From Plasmopara viticola (taxonomy: Eukaryota; Oomycota; Peronosporomycetes; Peronosporales; Peronosporaceae), in NCBI GenBank assembly GCA_001695595.3, contig MBPM02000163.1:27192-91191 (forward strand): 64,000 bases of DNA, read 5' to 3'. Numbering within the stretch: position 1 is the stretch's first letter; each line of letters starts with the position of its first letter. The translations under genes were made by a program, and so were the position numbers. This document shows positions 43,278-53,420 of the stretch, in pieces. The notes beneath the pieces were generated by a model. It saw only the letters and a list, made by a program, of their open reading frames with translations, ran no database searches and was not told where the DNA came from.

Positions 43278-45821
43278 ATGGACAGCCCTGACATTTCTAT
43301 CCCCGCGTATCGCAAAGAATCTTTCGAAAACGTCAAATCTGTCCCGTCTGCTGTCCCGTCTGCGTTGTTACTTACTGTAAGTAATCATCAATTGGAGAAG
43401 GGACTCGATATAGAGTTGCCTCTGCCATCCAGTTCAACTGACGGCGCGGCTACGGTCACGCCGCCGAAACTTAATGCTTCCACCTCGGACGCGTTCGCTG
43501 GGTCAAGTGCACCTGGTAGTCCGGACGGTGAATCGATTCTCTCCCCTCAGTCAGGCGTCAAAAATGTCTCGTCCCCACCAGATGAAGACATGCGTCCTAC
43601 CATGGCTAGCTTACTTGCGCAGCAAGAAACCATTCGTCGGAGCACCGAAGACGCTGACGCTGCGCGTCGGCGTGTAGAAACGCCCAAGCCACTCGCCTGC
43701 GACATTGAAGCAATCGAACGTCAGTACGCTGCTGGCGGGGACTGGTCATTCATCGCCTCTCACATGGAGCAGGCGCGACCATATACCCCACCTCGTGCCA
43801 AGTACGATATGGTAATCGATACCGGACGCATGTTTGCAAAAACACCGCTTCAGAAGATTATGGCATCGCTTACAGGCAAGCATCACGGCAAAAAAGCACT
43901 TGAGCACCTGTACAGCAAGTTCGAGATCGGCCAAGTGTCCAAACTTCCTGGTGGTAATCTTCGAATTAAGGTAAAGTCGAAGAACGCCTGCATCGCTCTC
44001 GAGCGCACAAAAGTAAACATTCTAGGGGGTGTATTCATGTTTAAGGAATTCGACGTGCTAGGTGGCAAGTACTATGTCGATGTTTCGAATGTTGACTCGG
44101 ACACGAAAACGGACGTAATGCTGCACCGCTTGTTCTTGATGGGCTGTAAACCGGTGTACGATACCTTCCGTGAAGTAAACCTTGCAACTGGTATAACGTC
44201 AGCAACCTGGAGAGTATACTTCCTTACCACGACATGCTCAGGTCCCCTCATTGTGAATGGATCAGTGTGTGACCAGCTCCAGTTCGACAACAAGTTGCAC
44301 CCCGTGCACGGAAAGAACGCTCCATATCCTTCCGAGCGTTTGCCTTTCGGCTATCGTTCGCATCATTTCATCGACCTGCGCACGAGTGACGACATCTATC
44401 GACGCCCAGCCACTCCAACCGGGTCACCACTACTGCAGCCTGTCACGGCACTTGTTGCAGCGAAACAGCAGCATCAAACGAACCCAAAACCAGCCACTTC
44501 TAAGTCCCAGCCGATGACCTCGCTGCAGCGTGCAGTACAGGAGTCCACAACGAAAAATGATAAGAAGCTTCAGCAAGAAGCTCAGCATAGTTTACCACCT
44601 AACTGCAATCGACTTGCAAGCCCCCTAAGCTGCACCGACGATATTCTGTCAGTTGCGACGTTCGAGGGGTCGAGCGGAAAAATTTCCCCACCCCGTAGTC
44701 CCGAAAGCAGTATGAAGAAGCCAACGATGTACCTTACAAATGGGGAAAGCTCAGACGGATTCGCAACCGTCTTCAACACCAAGAAGCGGAGCCGCGGAGG
44801 TATTGACCTTTCGAATCTTCTTACCAAAAAGCAGCCGCAATCACTCGACGGAATCGCGACTAAAAACTACTTCGAGGTCCTGCAAAACATGGAAGTCGAT
44901 CTTGAGCTTAAGGACGTCACGGCAAGCAAGAAGTTTGGCGTGCGCAAGCAGATCGTACCAGTAGCCGTGGCACGTCCTTCGGGGATGGCCACCGCAAAGG
45001 AGTCGGTATTTTTCATGGAAAAACACCACACAAAAATTAAAAAAGCTGCAAAGGCTTCGTCGATCCTAGAAGTCACGGAGGCAATGATCAATGATGAAAA
45101 TACTGCGCTGCTTGATACGTTGCCAGATCGCCTTGTGCTTGCAGACGAAAAGGTCGATGGCATGGTCAAGCTACTTGATAATGCAACAAATCCAGACCTT
45201 GTGATGAAGCCGGCAGCTCAATGTCCGATGGCTTTCAACAGCGCGTTGTCCCTTAAAATGGCAGATGACCACCGCATCATTGCTGAAATTGCGCAACTGC
45301 ACGCAATTAACCGCGTATTATCAGCTACGTTCCCGCAAGAAGACACAACTTTTGTTACAAAGTGGAAGCGTGTCATGAATATGCCTCTACCATCCAACCG
45401 CCATGAAATCTTCAAGGCATGTGCCAAGTGGTGGACCCACTCTGACTCAATTACAGAGCTTGCGCGTGCGTCGAAGGCACTCGGTATATTTGAGCTTGCG
45501 CTCATGTCCGCTGCTCCGACACTCTTTAAAAATGACCACTGGATTCAATACTTTACAGGCCAGCCAGTCGAATGGATTCCAGCACACCACATGCGCTTCT
45601 TGCATCCCAACACACTGCTACGGCTGCTGCGTTCTAAGGTTGGAGAGCTCTGTATGGAGCAGTGGCGTGACGTACAATGGCAAGGTCACCTTCTTGATGA
45701 TCTTGAAGTGCTCCGCCAGCTTGAAGGGTACTATCCGGACGACTCATCGGTGCTAAAAATTCAATTGAATGCCGGCTCCTTGGCTACGACTGTGGCTGGA
45801 GCGGTCTCCAGTCGATGCTAA
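43278..45821 (+). CDS. Element 4 ORF1 protein (intact, 847 aa)
   Basis: Presumed RNA-binding partner of ORF2 in the retrotransposition particle (inferred from position and the RRM-like segment). Residues 20-105 are Ser/Pro-rich and disordered. Residues 106-135 form a charged helix (MASLLAQQETIRR). Residues 136-345 are a conserved core with QYAAGGDWSFI, PGGNLRIKVKSK, YYVDVSNV (265-272) and TWRVYFL (310-316), resembling an RRM fold. Residues 365-500 are a disordered linker. TKKRSRG (501-507) is NLS-like. Residues 575-831 are a conserved, probably helical C-terminal domain (EKHHTKIKKAAKAS, CAKWWTHSDSI, GQPVEWIPAHHMRFLHP). L1 ORF1 proteins are usually 300-400 aa, so this is more than twice the usual length. 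No CCHC motif. The sequence ends SSRC directly before TAA, where a +1 shift would enter the ORF2 frame. Confidence 0.93.
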   Translation: MDSPDISIPAYRKESFENVKSVPSAVPSALLLTVSNHQLEKGLDIELPLPSSSTDGAATVTPPKLNASTSDAFAGSSAPGSPDGESILSPQSGVKNVSSPPDEDMRPTMASLLAQQETIRRSTEDADAARRRVETPKPLACDIEAIERQYAAGGDWSFIASHMEQARPYTPPRAKYDMVIDTGRMFAKTPLQKIMASLTGKHHGKKALEHLYSKFEIGQVSKLPGGNLRIKVKSKNACIALERTKVNILGGVFMFKEFDVLGGKYYVDVSNVDSDTKTDVMLHRLFLMGCKPVYDTFREVNLATGITSATWRVYFLTTTCSGPLIVNGSVCDQLQFDNKLHPVHGKNAPYPSERLPFGYRSHHFIDLRTSDDIYRRPATPTGSPLLQPVTALVAAKQQHQTNPKPATSKSQPMTSLQRAVQESTTKNDKKLQQEAQHSLPPNCNRLASPLSCTDDILSVATFEGSSGKISPPRSPESSMKKPTMYLTNGESSDGFATVFNTKKRSRGGIDLSNLLTKKQPQSLDGIATKNYFEVLQNMEVDLELKDVTASKKFGVRKQIVPVAVARPSGMATAKESVFFMEKHHTKIKKAAKASSILEVTEAMINDENTALLDTLPDRLVLADEKVDGMVKLLDNATNPDLVMKPAAQCPMAFNSALSLKMADDHRIIAEIAQLHAINRVLSATFPQEDTTFVTKWKRVMNMPLPSNRHEIFKACAKWWTHSDSITELARASKALGIFELALMSAAPTLFKNDHWIQYFTGQPVEWIPAHHMRFLHPNTLLRLLRSKVGELCMEQWRDVQWQGHLLDDLEVLRQLEGYYPDDSSVLKIQLNAGSLATTVAGAVSSRC

Positions 45822-45864
45822 AGTTGAGTCGGAAGGACAACACGCTTGGAACGCTGTCTCGCTT

Positions 45865-48800
45865 ATGACAGTGAACACAAACGGCATCAAGCGAAATGGC
45901 CACCTCCTTATTGGAAATCTTTTGGCCAAGCACTCGCTAACATGCGTACAAGAAACCAAGTTTGCTGACGCGCAGCATCTCAATACGTTCAAATTTCACC
46001 TCTGCTCACATTTTGCGCACAAACTCTTCGTCAATGACAGTAACGCGCGACTCGACCGACCCACGCGCGGTCGCAGTAGTGGAGTCCTGACGCTGCTACG
46101 TTCTGATTTTCCTGGTATCGACACGGCTGCAGAAATGGTACACCTGTCGGTGCCGGGACGGTATCTTGTTGTAAAGGTAACGGTTCAACGTGCTCCCGTC
46201 TATATCCACAATGTGTATGCGCCCGTCGATAGACACGAAAAGCAATCGTTCTTTCTAAACCTTCCAATAGATGGGTTTGAAGATGATGCAACGCACTTCG
46301 TGCTCGGAGATTTAAATACGCCACTTGACCCGCGACTTGACTGCTCGAAACCTGACTTGCGCTTCGACCCGAGCCGCTCTGCTTGTCTCGAGTGGCTTGC
46401 CAAGCTAGGTGTCGTTGATGCGTGGCGTACTCACTATGACTTTAAGCGAGTGTTTACTGGTCCCCTTCCTCGAAAAAATCGCCTGGACTACATTTCAGTT
46501 TCGGAGCAATTCTGTGACCGCTTTTACGAAAGTGCTGAATACTTCCTGCCAATGCACGCTGGGGATCATCTTGCTCATAGTGTTTCCCTTCGAAGCGGTA
46601 CGCAGCTACATGGTCGTGGTTATTGGAAATTTCCACAATACCTCCTCGAATATCCAAAGATTGTATCAGCGATTGAGAGGGAGGCCGAGCAGGTCCTAGA
46701 CCAACTTCGCCGTTCAAAAAACCCCGGGAAAATTTGGGAAAAGTGGAAAGGAAGCATCAAGACTCAGCTTCAAGACGTACAGAGGAAGCTCAAGCAACAA
46801 AGTACGCGAGAGATCGAAGATGCCCGCGTCACATTAGATCAAGCAGCCGCACGATACCGCGTATTTCCAGACAAAAACAATCGAGACTTCTTTGACGAGG
46901 CTCTGCAAATCTATAAAGACACAGTCAAAAGAAGTAGTCACTACAATCATGATGCTTCTTTCGATTTCCAAGCCAACAACTCGGAACGTTCAACATCCCA
47001 TTTTTTTCGTCCTCTCGACACAAGTTTGCGGCGCGTTTCGATTGAAGAGGTAATAACACCGAGTGGAAATGTCTCATCGAATCCTCAAGAAATTTCACTG
47101 CGCTTCTTGGAGCACTGGGGGTCTGAGATGGGTGATGTAGAGAGCCCAAACGAATCGGCTTCTGAGCCAAATGGCGCGAAGCAACGCAAACTTCTTGACT
47201 CAATTTCGAGAAGCGTCCCAGTCACGAGCTACACAGCTTTGGAAGCCGACTTGACCACTGCTGACCTTGCAACTGCAATCCGGCATATGAGAGCGACATC
47301 CGCTCCAGGCATGGACGGATTGACGGCTGGATTTTATCAGGTGGCACCAGTAGTATTCGGGGAGTGCCTCGTCATTGTAGAGATAGGCTGCGACGTGGTA
47401 AGCTTTTGGCGTCTCAGCGCAAATCGGCGGTCGTACTGCTACATAAGAAGGGTTCTCGCGCTGAACCAGGCAATTACCGTCCGATTGCACTCGTGCCAGT
47501 CGACGTAAAGGTGCTGTCAAAAGCACTGACATATCGGCTACAAAGTGTAATGCTCGACTTGATTCATCCAGACCAAAAAGGCTTCGTCAGGACTCGATCA
47601 ATTCATCATCATGTACGCTTTCTTGTCGACCTGCAAGACCTTGTCACAAGTCGGGATGAAGAGGCATACGCACTTTTCCTGGACTTTCAAAAGGCATTCG
47701 ACCGTGTAAATTGGTCATACATGTTTCGGCTGCTGGCTTGCATGGGCTTTGGACCAGTTTTTATATCTTGGGTCCGGCTCTTGTACACCAAACCGAAGGC
47801 ACACCTGCTCATCAATGGTAACATCCAGCCGGCTTTACACCCTACTCGAGGCGTTAAGCAAGGAGACCCTCTGTCGGCACTCCTATTTGTTCTCACAATT
47901 GAGCCTCTTGGAAATTTGCTTCGCAAACATGAGGAATACGGGGTATGTCTAAATGCGAATTGTACGGTGACAAGCATGTTTTTTGCAGATGACTCGACGC
48001 TTCTCGCCGGATCAATTGATCACGTTCAGGCTCAGCTCGAAATTGTCGACGAGTATTGTGCTGGCCCTGGAGCAAGACTTAATCTATCCAAGTCGGTACT
48101 GCTGGCTCTTAATCGTAGCACGGTGTGTCCTGAACTTCCCGGGGTCCAAGTCCTTGATCGTTCTGACACAACAAAATACTTAGGCATCCCGTTCGGTCAG
48201 GCGTCAGTCAACGACATGATCACCGAATTCTTGGATGCTCGCTTTTTTGATGGCATAAAGTCATGGTACAGGCGCGCTCGCACACTCCGAGGGAGACTGC
48301 TCGTTGCACAGACGATGGTGCTATCACGCTTATGGCACTACACTCAGCACGCGAATATTTCTCAGATCATTGTGCGGCGCTGGCAATCGATGCTTAACCG
48401 ATTCGTGTTGAGTCGAAAGCATGATCGTGACGGAAAGCACGTGATGCTCATACCGAGCGAATTTCTTTATCTCCGGCGCAATCAAGGTGGTCTTGGAATT
48501 CCGCGTCTCGATGCACAGCTCAAGAAGCAACGTCTTTCGCTGTTATTGCAGTTTATTGGGGCTGTAAGTGCTGCTGATGAGCGAAACTGGACGGCAGCGA
48601 GTGTTGAGCTGCTGGCGTCAGGATTACCTTCCTATGGCGGATGCCATGCACTGGACTTTCTTACAATTTCACCTCTTCGTCACGGCCAGCTTATCTCACT
48701 AAGCCGAAGTGCAATATGGTGGAGAGAGACGTGGGTGTGTTGGTACAAGACTCGATGGAACGTCACGTGGCATGACTTGGATTCACATGAACGCGCCACG

Positions 48801-49952
48801 TACGGCCTACATCAGCCGATTTGGTTCCATGCTGATGCTCAACTTCACTACGAGAAGCGAAAACGGTCCGATGCGGCAGTGGTGCATCGACGTTGTCTAG
48901 GGATGGTTACCGAACCACAACGAAGCTTTCGTCTCCATATCTCACGTGTCTTCAACTTACGGTCACTTTCCGACTTCAGGTGTGAAGGTGAAGAGTGGCC
49001 AGCTGCAACTACCTTCGTACAGCGACATATCGACTACACGATTGGCTCAGCGCGACCGTATACACAGATAAAGTGGCTGCGCTCGCTGTACCGCGAAGCG
49101 ACACAGATTGTAGACCGCCTTGAAGCACGACAACTTGTACGAGACTTGTCAAGTATTGACGCACAGAGATGTCTGCTTCCACGAGTTGGCTACCGAAACA
49201 AAGCAAAAATATTCTTGATCCCAAAAATCCCACGGTCAGCGATTATAAAAATTGTCTGGGCGCCTGACCCTCCGAAAAAGCCGCACCCGATGAAAATTTA
49301 CTCGAAGCGCGTTGACAACCACCAAATTGAAGCCTTCGCGGAGTATAGCAAGCGACTGCGCCAGATCCTGCTTCCAGTCTTCGAAGACTTGCAGTTTCGT
49401 CTAGCGTTTCGCCTGCTGCCTGTGCGATCGCGCTTTTGGTTCCTGGAGACTTCACATCCAGGGATTCGTAAATGCGTGCGTGCAGGATGCAACGCGATAG
49501 AGACCGAAAAGCATTTGTTTTTTGACTGCACGCTTGCGTCGCAGCTGTGGTGCCAGATCCTGCAGCTTGTCTCGCCGTTCTTTGTCTCTCGACCGTCGTG
49601 GCTCGATATTGCTCTCGCGAGCAAGCTGCGCGTAGGCGACGAATGGATTAAATGCTCTGTTGTGGTAAGAGAAGTATGGCATGTGCTTCGGGCTGTAATG
49701 CTTCACACGATCTGGACAAACCGCAATCGATGCTTATTCGACGGACGGCAACCGATGCCAATAGCTCCGGCGCTCTTGATCATACTGTCGACTTTCTGTG
49801 CGCACCTTCGCTTTCTCCAGCGACACCTGTATGACCGACAGCTGAGCCAAGATCTGCAACAAGCGGTTGGCTTGCTGAGAACCCATTCCATGTTTTGCAG
49901 CTTCACTTGCCAGCATCCAGGCATCACCCAGGAGCGTACTACGCAGCTCTGA
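45865..49952 (+). pseudogene. Element 4 ORF2 (same 4-bp deletion as element 3)
   Basis: Pieces 45769-47508 (endonuclease half) and 47364-49952 (RT and zinc motif). The deletion is near 47378. FADD, GVKQGDP and CX4CX7HX4C are intact in the second piece. The proteins of elements 3 and 4 differ at very few positions (for example K to R in GFVRTRSIHHH), showing the duplication is recent. Confidence 0.9.
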
Positions 49953-51049
49953 CCTGCGAAGCCGGTGTCATCACGACCTGTGCGCACAAGACAAAAAATG
50001 GGCGAGGTCTAGGAAAGGACACGGTCAATGTCGGCAAATATTGAGTTCATTTCAATTAATGCCACTTCGCCGTCAGATGTTGTGGCTGCTACCTGGTCGG
50101 GCAGCCTGCCGGTTGCCCTTGCGGGTGAAATCGTTTCCTTTGAATAACGTCTGGGTTGCTTTAGGGTCCGACGTCGCCGCAAGCCTCGTACTTGATGTAT
50201 CCATACGGCGCACATGGAGGGGCACCGGGTGCGAGCTAGCCGCGTCAGAAGCCGGGGAAGGCGGCGCCTCCTGAAAAGCAGTGAGAAAGCGGCTGTGTGT
50301 TGAGGCCAGAGCTTTTGTCTTCTGTGCGCCCTGGAAGGCCAGGGGTTCCTTGGTTCAGCCTGAGAGATGAAACACATCAGGTTTGGTAACCCTGCAGGGC
50401 TTGAGAAGCCAACTTACCTGTGGGGCCATAGAGGCAATTTTTTTTTATTTTCGCTGTGGGGTTTGGAGGGACAAATTTTTTTTTATCTTTCATGACGAAT
50501 GAAAAGCCAGGGACTTTACCTTATAAAGTTTAAGGTCGAGACCCGATCCCAGTTATGGGTCGGCCAACGGATTGAGCTGCGGGCTACGCCGTCGTGAAAC
50601 GACGCGACAGTGTGCTGATAGACCGGACTTCCGTTTAAGCACCTGAGGTCTCGACACGTGTGAACATTTGGCATGCAATGGGCACTGTATGCACTGCACA
50701 TGTGCCCAAAGTTTCAGCTGTTGATTGGCCGCAGTTTCCGAGCAATGTTGCCACAACCAGAAGGTCTAAACGACCAATTTTGGCCGAAGTTGAAGTCAAA
50801 ATGGGGGACAAAGTGTAGAACCGAAACCCTCTCAAGCCAGTGATTGGACGAAATCCAAAACCAAAACTAAGGAAAAAACACAAATTTATGCACTTTCCTT
50901 TTTTGAGGAAAATACATAAATTTATGAAGATTCCTATTTTGGATAAAAATGCATAATTATATATAGTACACTAGAGATGTTTACAACAGATATTACGCCA
51001 GGCAAGTTGGGTAGACATTCGCCTATATAACTTAATATAGACGACCTTC
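49953..51049 (+). other. 3' UTR of element 4
   Basis: Same as the 3' UTR of element 3; 39-aa frame at 50028-50147; terminal stem-loop at 51023-51040. No gene recognised. Confidence 0.6.
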
Positions 51050-51344
51050 AACTGAGCTACACTCGGTTGTTAACTGCCTTTCACGTTAAAACATACAAAA
51101 ACGTCGCATACCTCCTTCGCGCACAACTAAGACATCTGAGCTTACCTAGCACAGCGCCATTTGCTACTCCACTGACAGGACCTTCTTTAAACACACACAC
51201 GCTCTTTAGCAAGTTTTGGTCAAACTGGTTGACGCCTTTTTGACTTAATTTAAAAGAGAGGAGCAGCACGGAAGAATAAGACAAGGCTTTAGTGCAAAGG
51301 CAAAGCCAACCTAAAGGCGAATAAAACAAGCCGTGACATCAAGT

Positions 51345-51446
51345 CCGAGTGGCCGGAATCGAACCAGCGACCAATTGATTTCCGAGTATACTGAGCTCAG
51401 TATCGAACACTACAGTCAATCGCTCTACCAACTGAGCTACACTCGG
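51345..51446 (-). tRNA. tRNA-Tyr(GUA), array 5 copy 1
   Basis: Matches the reference; flanks identical in type to 40046-40147. Confidence 0.95.
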
Positions 51447-51724
51447 TTGTTAACCGCCTTTCACGTTAAAACATACAAAAACGTCGCATACCTCCTTCAC
51501 GATCAACTAAGACATCTGAGCTTATCTAGCACAGCGCCATTTGCTACTCTACTAACTGGACCTACTTGAAACACACATACGCTCTTTAGCAAGTTTTGGT
51601 GAATCTGGTTGACTCCTTTTTGACTTAATTTAAAAGAAAGGAGTAGCACGGAAGAATAAGACAAGGCTTTAGTGCAAAGGCAAAGCCAACCTAAAGGCGA
51701 ATAAAACAAGCCGTAACATCAAGT

Positions 51725-51826
51725 CCGACTGGCCGGAATCGAACCAGCGACCAATTGATTTCCGAGTATACTGAGCTCAGTATCGAACACTACAGTCAAT
51801 CGCTCTACCAACTGAGCTACACTCGG
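51725..51826 (-). tRNA. tRNA-Tyr(GUA) G68 variant, array 5 copy 2
   Basis: Acceptor 5-68 G-G mismatch. Its 5' flank has lost about 5 bp (gttgttagactttc). Confidence 0.85.
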
Positions 51827-52100
51827 TTGTTAGACTTTCACGTTAAAACATACAAAATCGTCGCATACCTCCTTTGCGCTCAACTAAGACATCTGAGCTT
51901 AGCTAGCACAGCGCCATTTGCTACTCCACTGACAGGACCTACTTTAAAAACACACACGCTCTTTAGCAAGTTTGGTGAAACTGGTTGACGCCTTTTTGAC
52001 TTAATTTAAAAGAGAGGAGCAGCACGGAAGAATAAGACAAGGCTTTAGAGCAAAGGCAAAGCCAACCTAAAGGCGAATAATACAAGCCGTAACATCAAGT

Positions 52101-52202
52101 CCGAGTGGCCGGAATCGAACCAGCGACCAATTGATTTCCGAGTATACTGAGCTCAGTATCGAACACTACAGTCAATCGCTCTACCAACTGAGCTACACTC
52201 GG
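52101..52202 (-). tRNA. tRNA-Tyr(GUA), array 5 copy 3
   Basis: Matches the reference gene. Confidence 0.95.
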
Positions 52203-52479
52203 TTGTTAACTGCCTTTCACGTTAAAACATACAAAAACGTCGCATACCTCCTTCGCGCTCAACTAAGACATCTGAGCTTAGCTAGCACAGCGCTATTTGC
52301 TACTCCACTGACAGGACCTACTTTAGAAACACACACGCTCTATAGCAAGTTTCGTGAAACTGGTTGACGCCTTTTTGACTTAATTTAAAAGAGAGGAGCA
52401 GCACGGAAGAATAAGACAAGGCTTTAGAGCAAAGGCAAAGCCAACCTAAAGGCGAATAATACAAGCCGTAACATCAAGT

Positions 52480-52574
52480 CCGAGTGGCCGGAATCGAACC
52501 AATTGATTTCCGAGTATACTGAGCTCAGTATCGAACACTACAGTCAATCGCTCTACCAACTGAGCTACACTCGG
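52480..52574 (-). pseudogene. tRNA-Tyr pseudogene with 7-nt deletion, array 5 copy 4
   Basis: 95 nt. Plus-strand agcgacc is missing, which removes the variable loop and part of the T stem. Anticodon and intron are kept; the B box region is close to the lesion. Confidence 0.88.
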
Positions 52575-52852
52575 TTGTTAACTGCCTTTCACGTTAAAAC
52601 ATACAAAAACGTCGCATACCTCCTTCGCGCACAACTAAGACATCTGAGCTTACTAGCACAGCGCCATTTGCTACTCCACTGACAGGACCTTCTTTAAACA
52701 CACACACGCTCTTTAGCAAGTTTTGGGTCAAACTAGTTGACGCCTTTTTGACTTAATTTAAAAGAGAGGAGCAGCACGGAAGAATAAGACAAGGCTTTAG
52801 TGCAAAGGCAAAGCCAACCTAAAGGCGAATAAAACAAGCCGTAACATCAAGT

Positions 52853-52954
52853 CCGAGTGGCCGGAATCGAACCAGCGACCAATTGATTTCCGAGTATACT
52901 GAGCTCAGTATCGAACACTACAGTCAATCGCTCTACCAACTGAGCTACACTCGG
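52853..52954 (-). tRNA. tRNA-Tyr(GUA), array 5 copy 5
   Basis: Matches the reference gene. Confidence 0.95.
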
Positions 52955-53231
52955 TTGTTAACTGCCTTTCACGTTAAAACATACAAAAACGTCGCATACC
53001 TCCTTCACGCTCAACTAAGACATCTGAGCTTATCTAGCACAGCGCCATTTGCTACTCCACTGACAGGACCTACTTTAAAAACACACACGCTCTTTAGCAA
53101 GTTTTGATGAAACTGGTTGACGCCTTCTGACTTAATTTAAAAGAGAGGAGCAGCACGGAAGAATAAGACAAGGCTTTAGTACAAAGGCAAAGTCAACCTA
53201 AAGGCGAATAATACAAGCCGTAACATCAAGT

Positions 53232-53333
53232 CCGAGTGGCCGGAATCGAACCAGCGACCAATTGATTTCCGAGTATACTGAGCTCAGTATCGCACACTAC
53301 AGTCAATCGCTCTACCAACTGAGCTACACTCGG
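53232..53333 (-). tRNA. tRNA-Tyr(GUA), array 5 copy 6, at the 5' junction of element 5
   Basis: One intron substitution (plus strand atcgCacac). Complete exons. One T separates it from the first base of element 5. Confidence 0.95.
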
Positions 53334-53334
53334 T

Positions 53335-53349
53335 ACTTCTCAATTTGCC
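53335..53349 (+). promoter_or_regulatory. Inr/FPR core promoter at the first base of element 5
   Basis: ACTTCTCAATTTGCC, as in element 1; 86-nt leader to the ATG at 53421. Confidence 0.6.
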
Positions 53350-53420
53350 GGCTACCCCACAAGTCGACTCTTCGGAAGAACCCCTATCAACCTTCAGCCT
53401 TTCAACCCTTCGCCTATCCA

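Larger units (their letters stand above)
43192..51049 (+). mobile_element. Element 4: tRNA-Tyr-targeted L1/Tx1-like retrotransposon (ORF1 intact)
   Basis: 7.86-kb full-length twin of element 3, with the same 19-bp duplication (right copy 51050-51068) and the same ORF2 deletion. It is the only element here with an uninterrupted ORF1. Non-autonomous as read because ORF2 is split. Confidence 0.95.
51050..53334. repeat. tRNA-Tyr tandem array 5 (6 genes, rearranged)
   Basis: Starts as a third copy of the beginning of array 4 (first two genes with the same flanks). It then jumps at the G68 gene 51725-51826 to spacers matching those after 42427, as if five units had been deleted between two G68 genes. 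It ends with units of the array 2 type. Confidence 0.93.

Noticed and set aside
39751..51049. Element 4 as an independent retrotransposition event
   Set aside because: It shares flanking tRNA variants and an inactivating deletion with element 3 at a constant offset, so it is a segmental copy.
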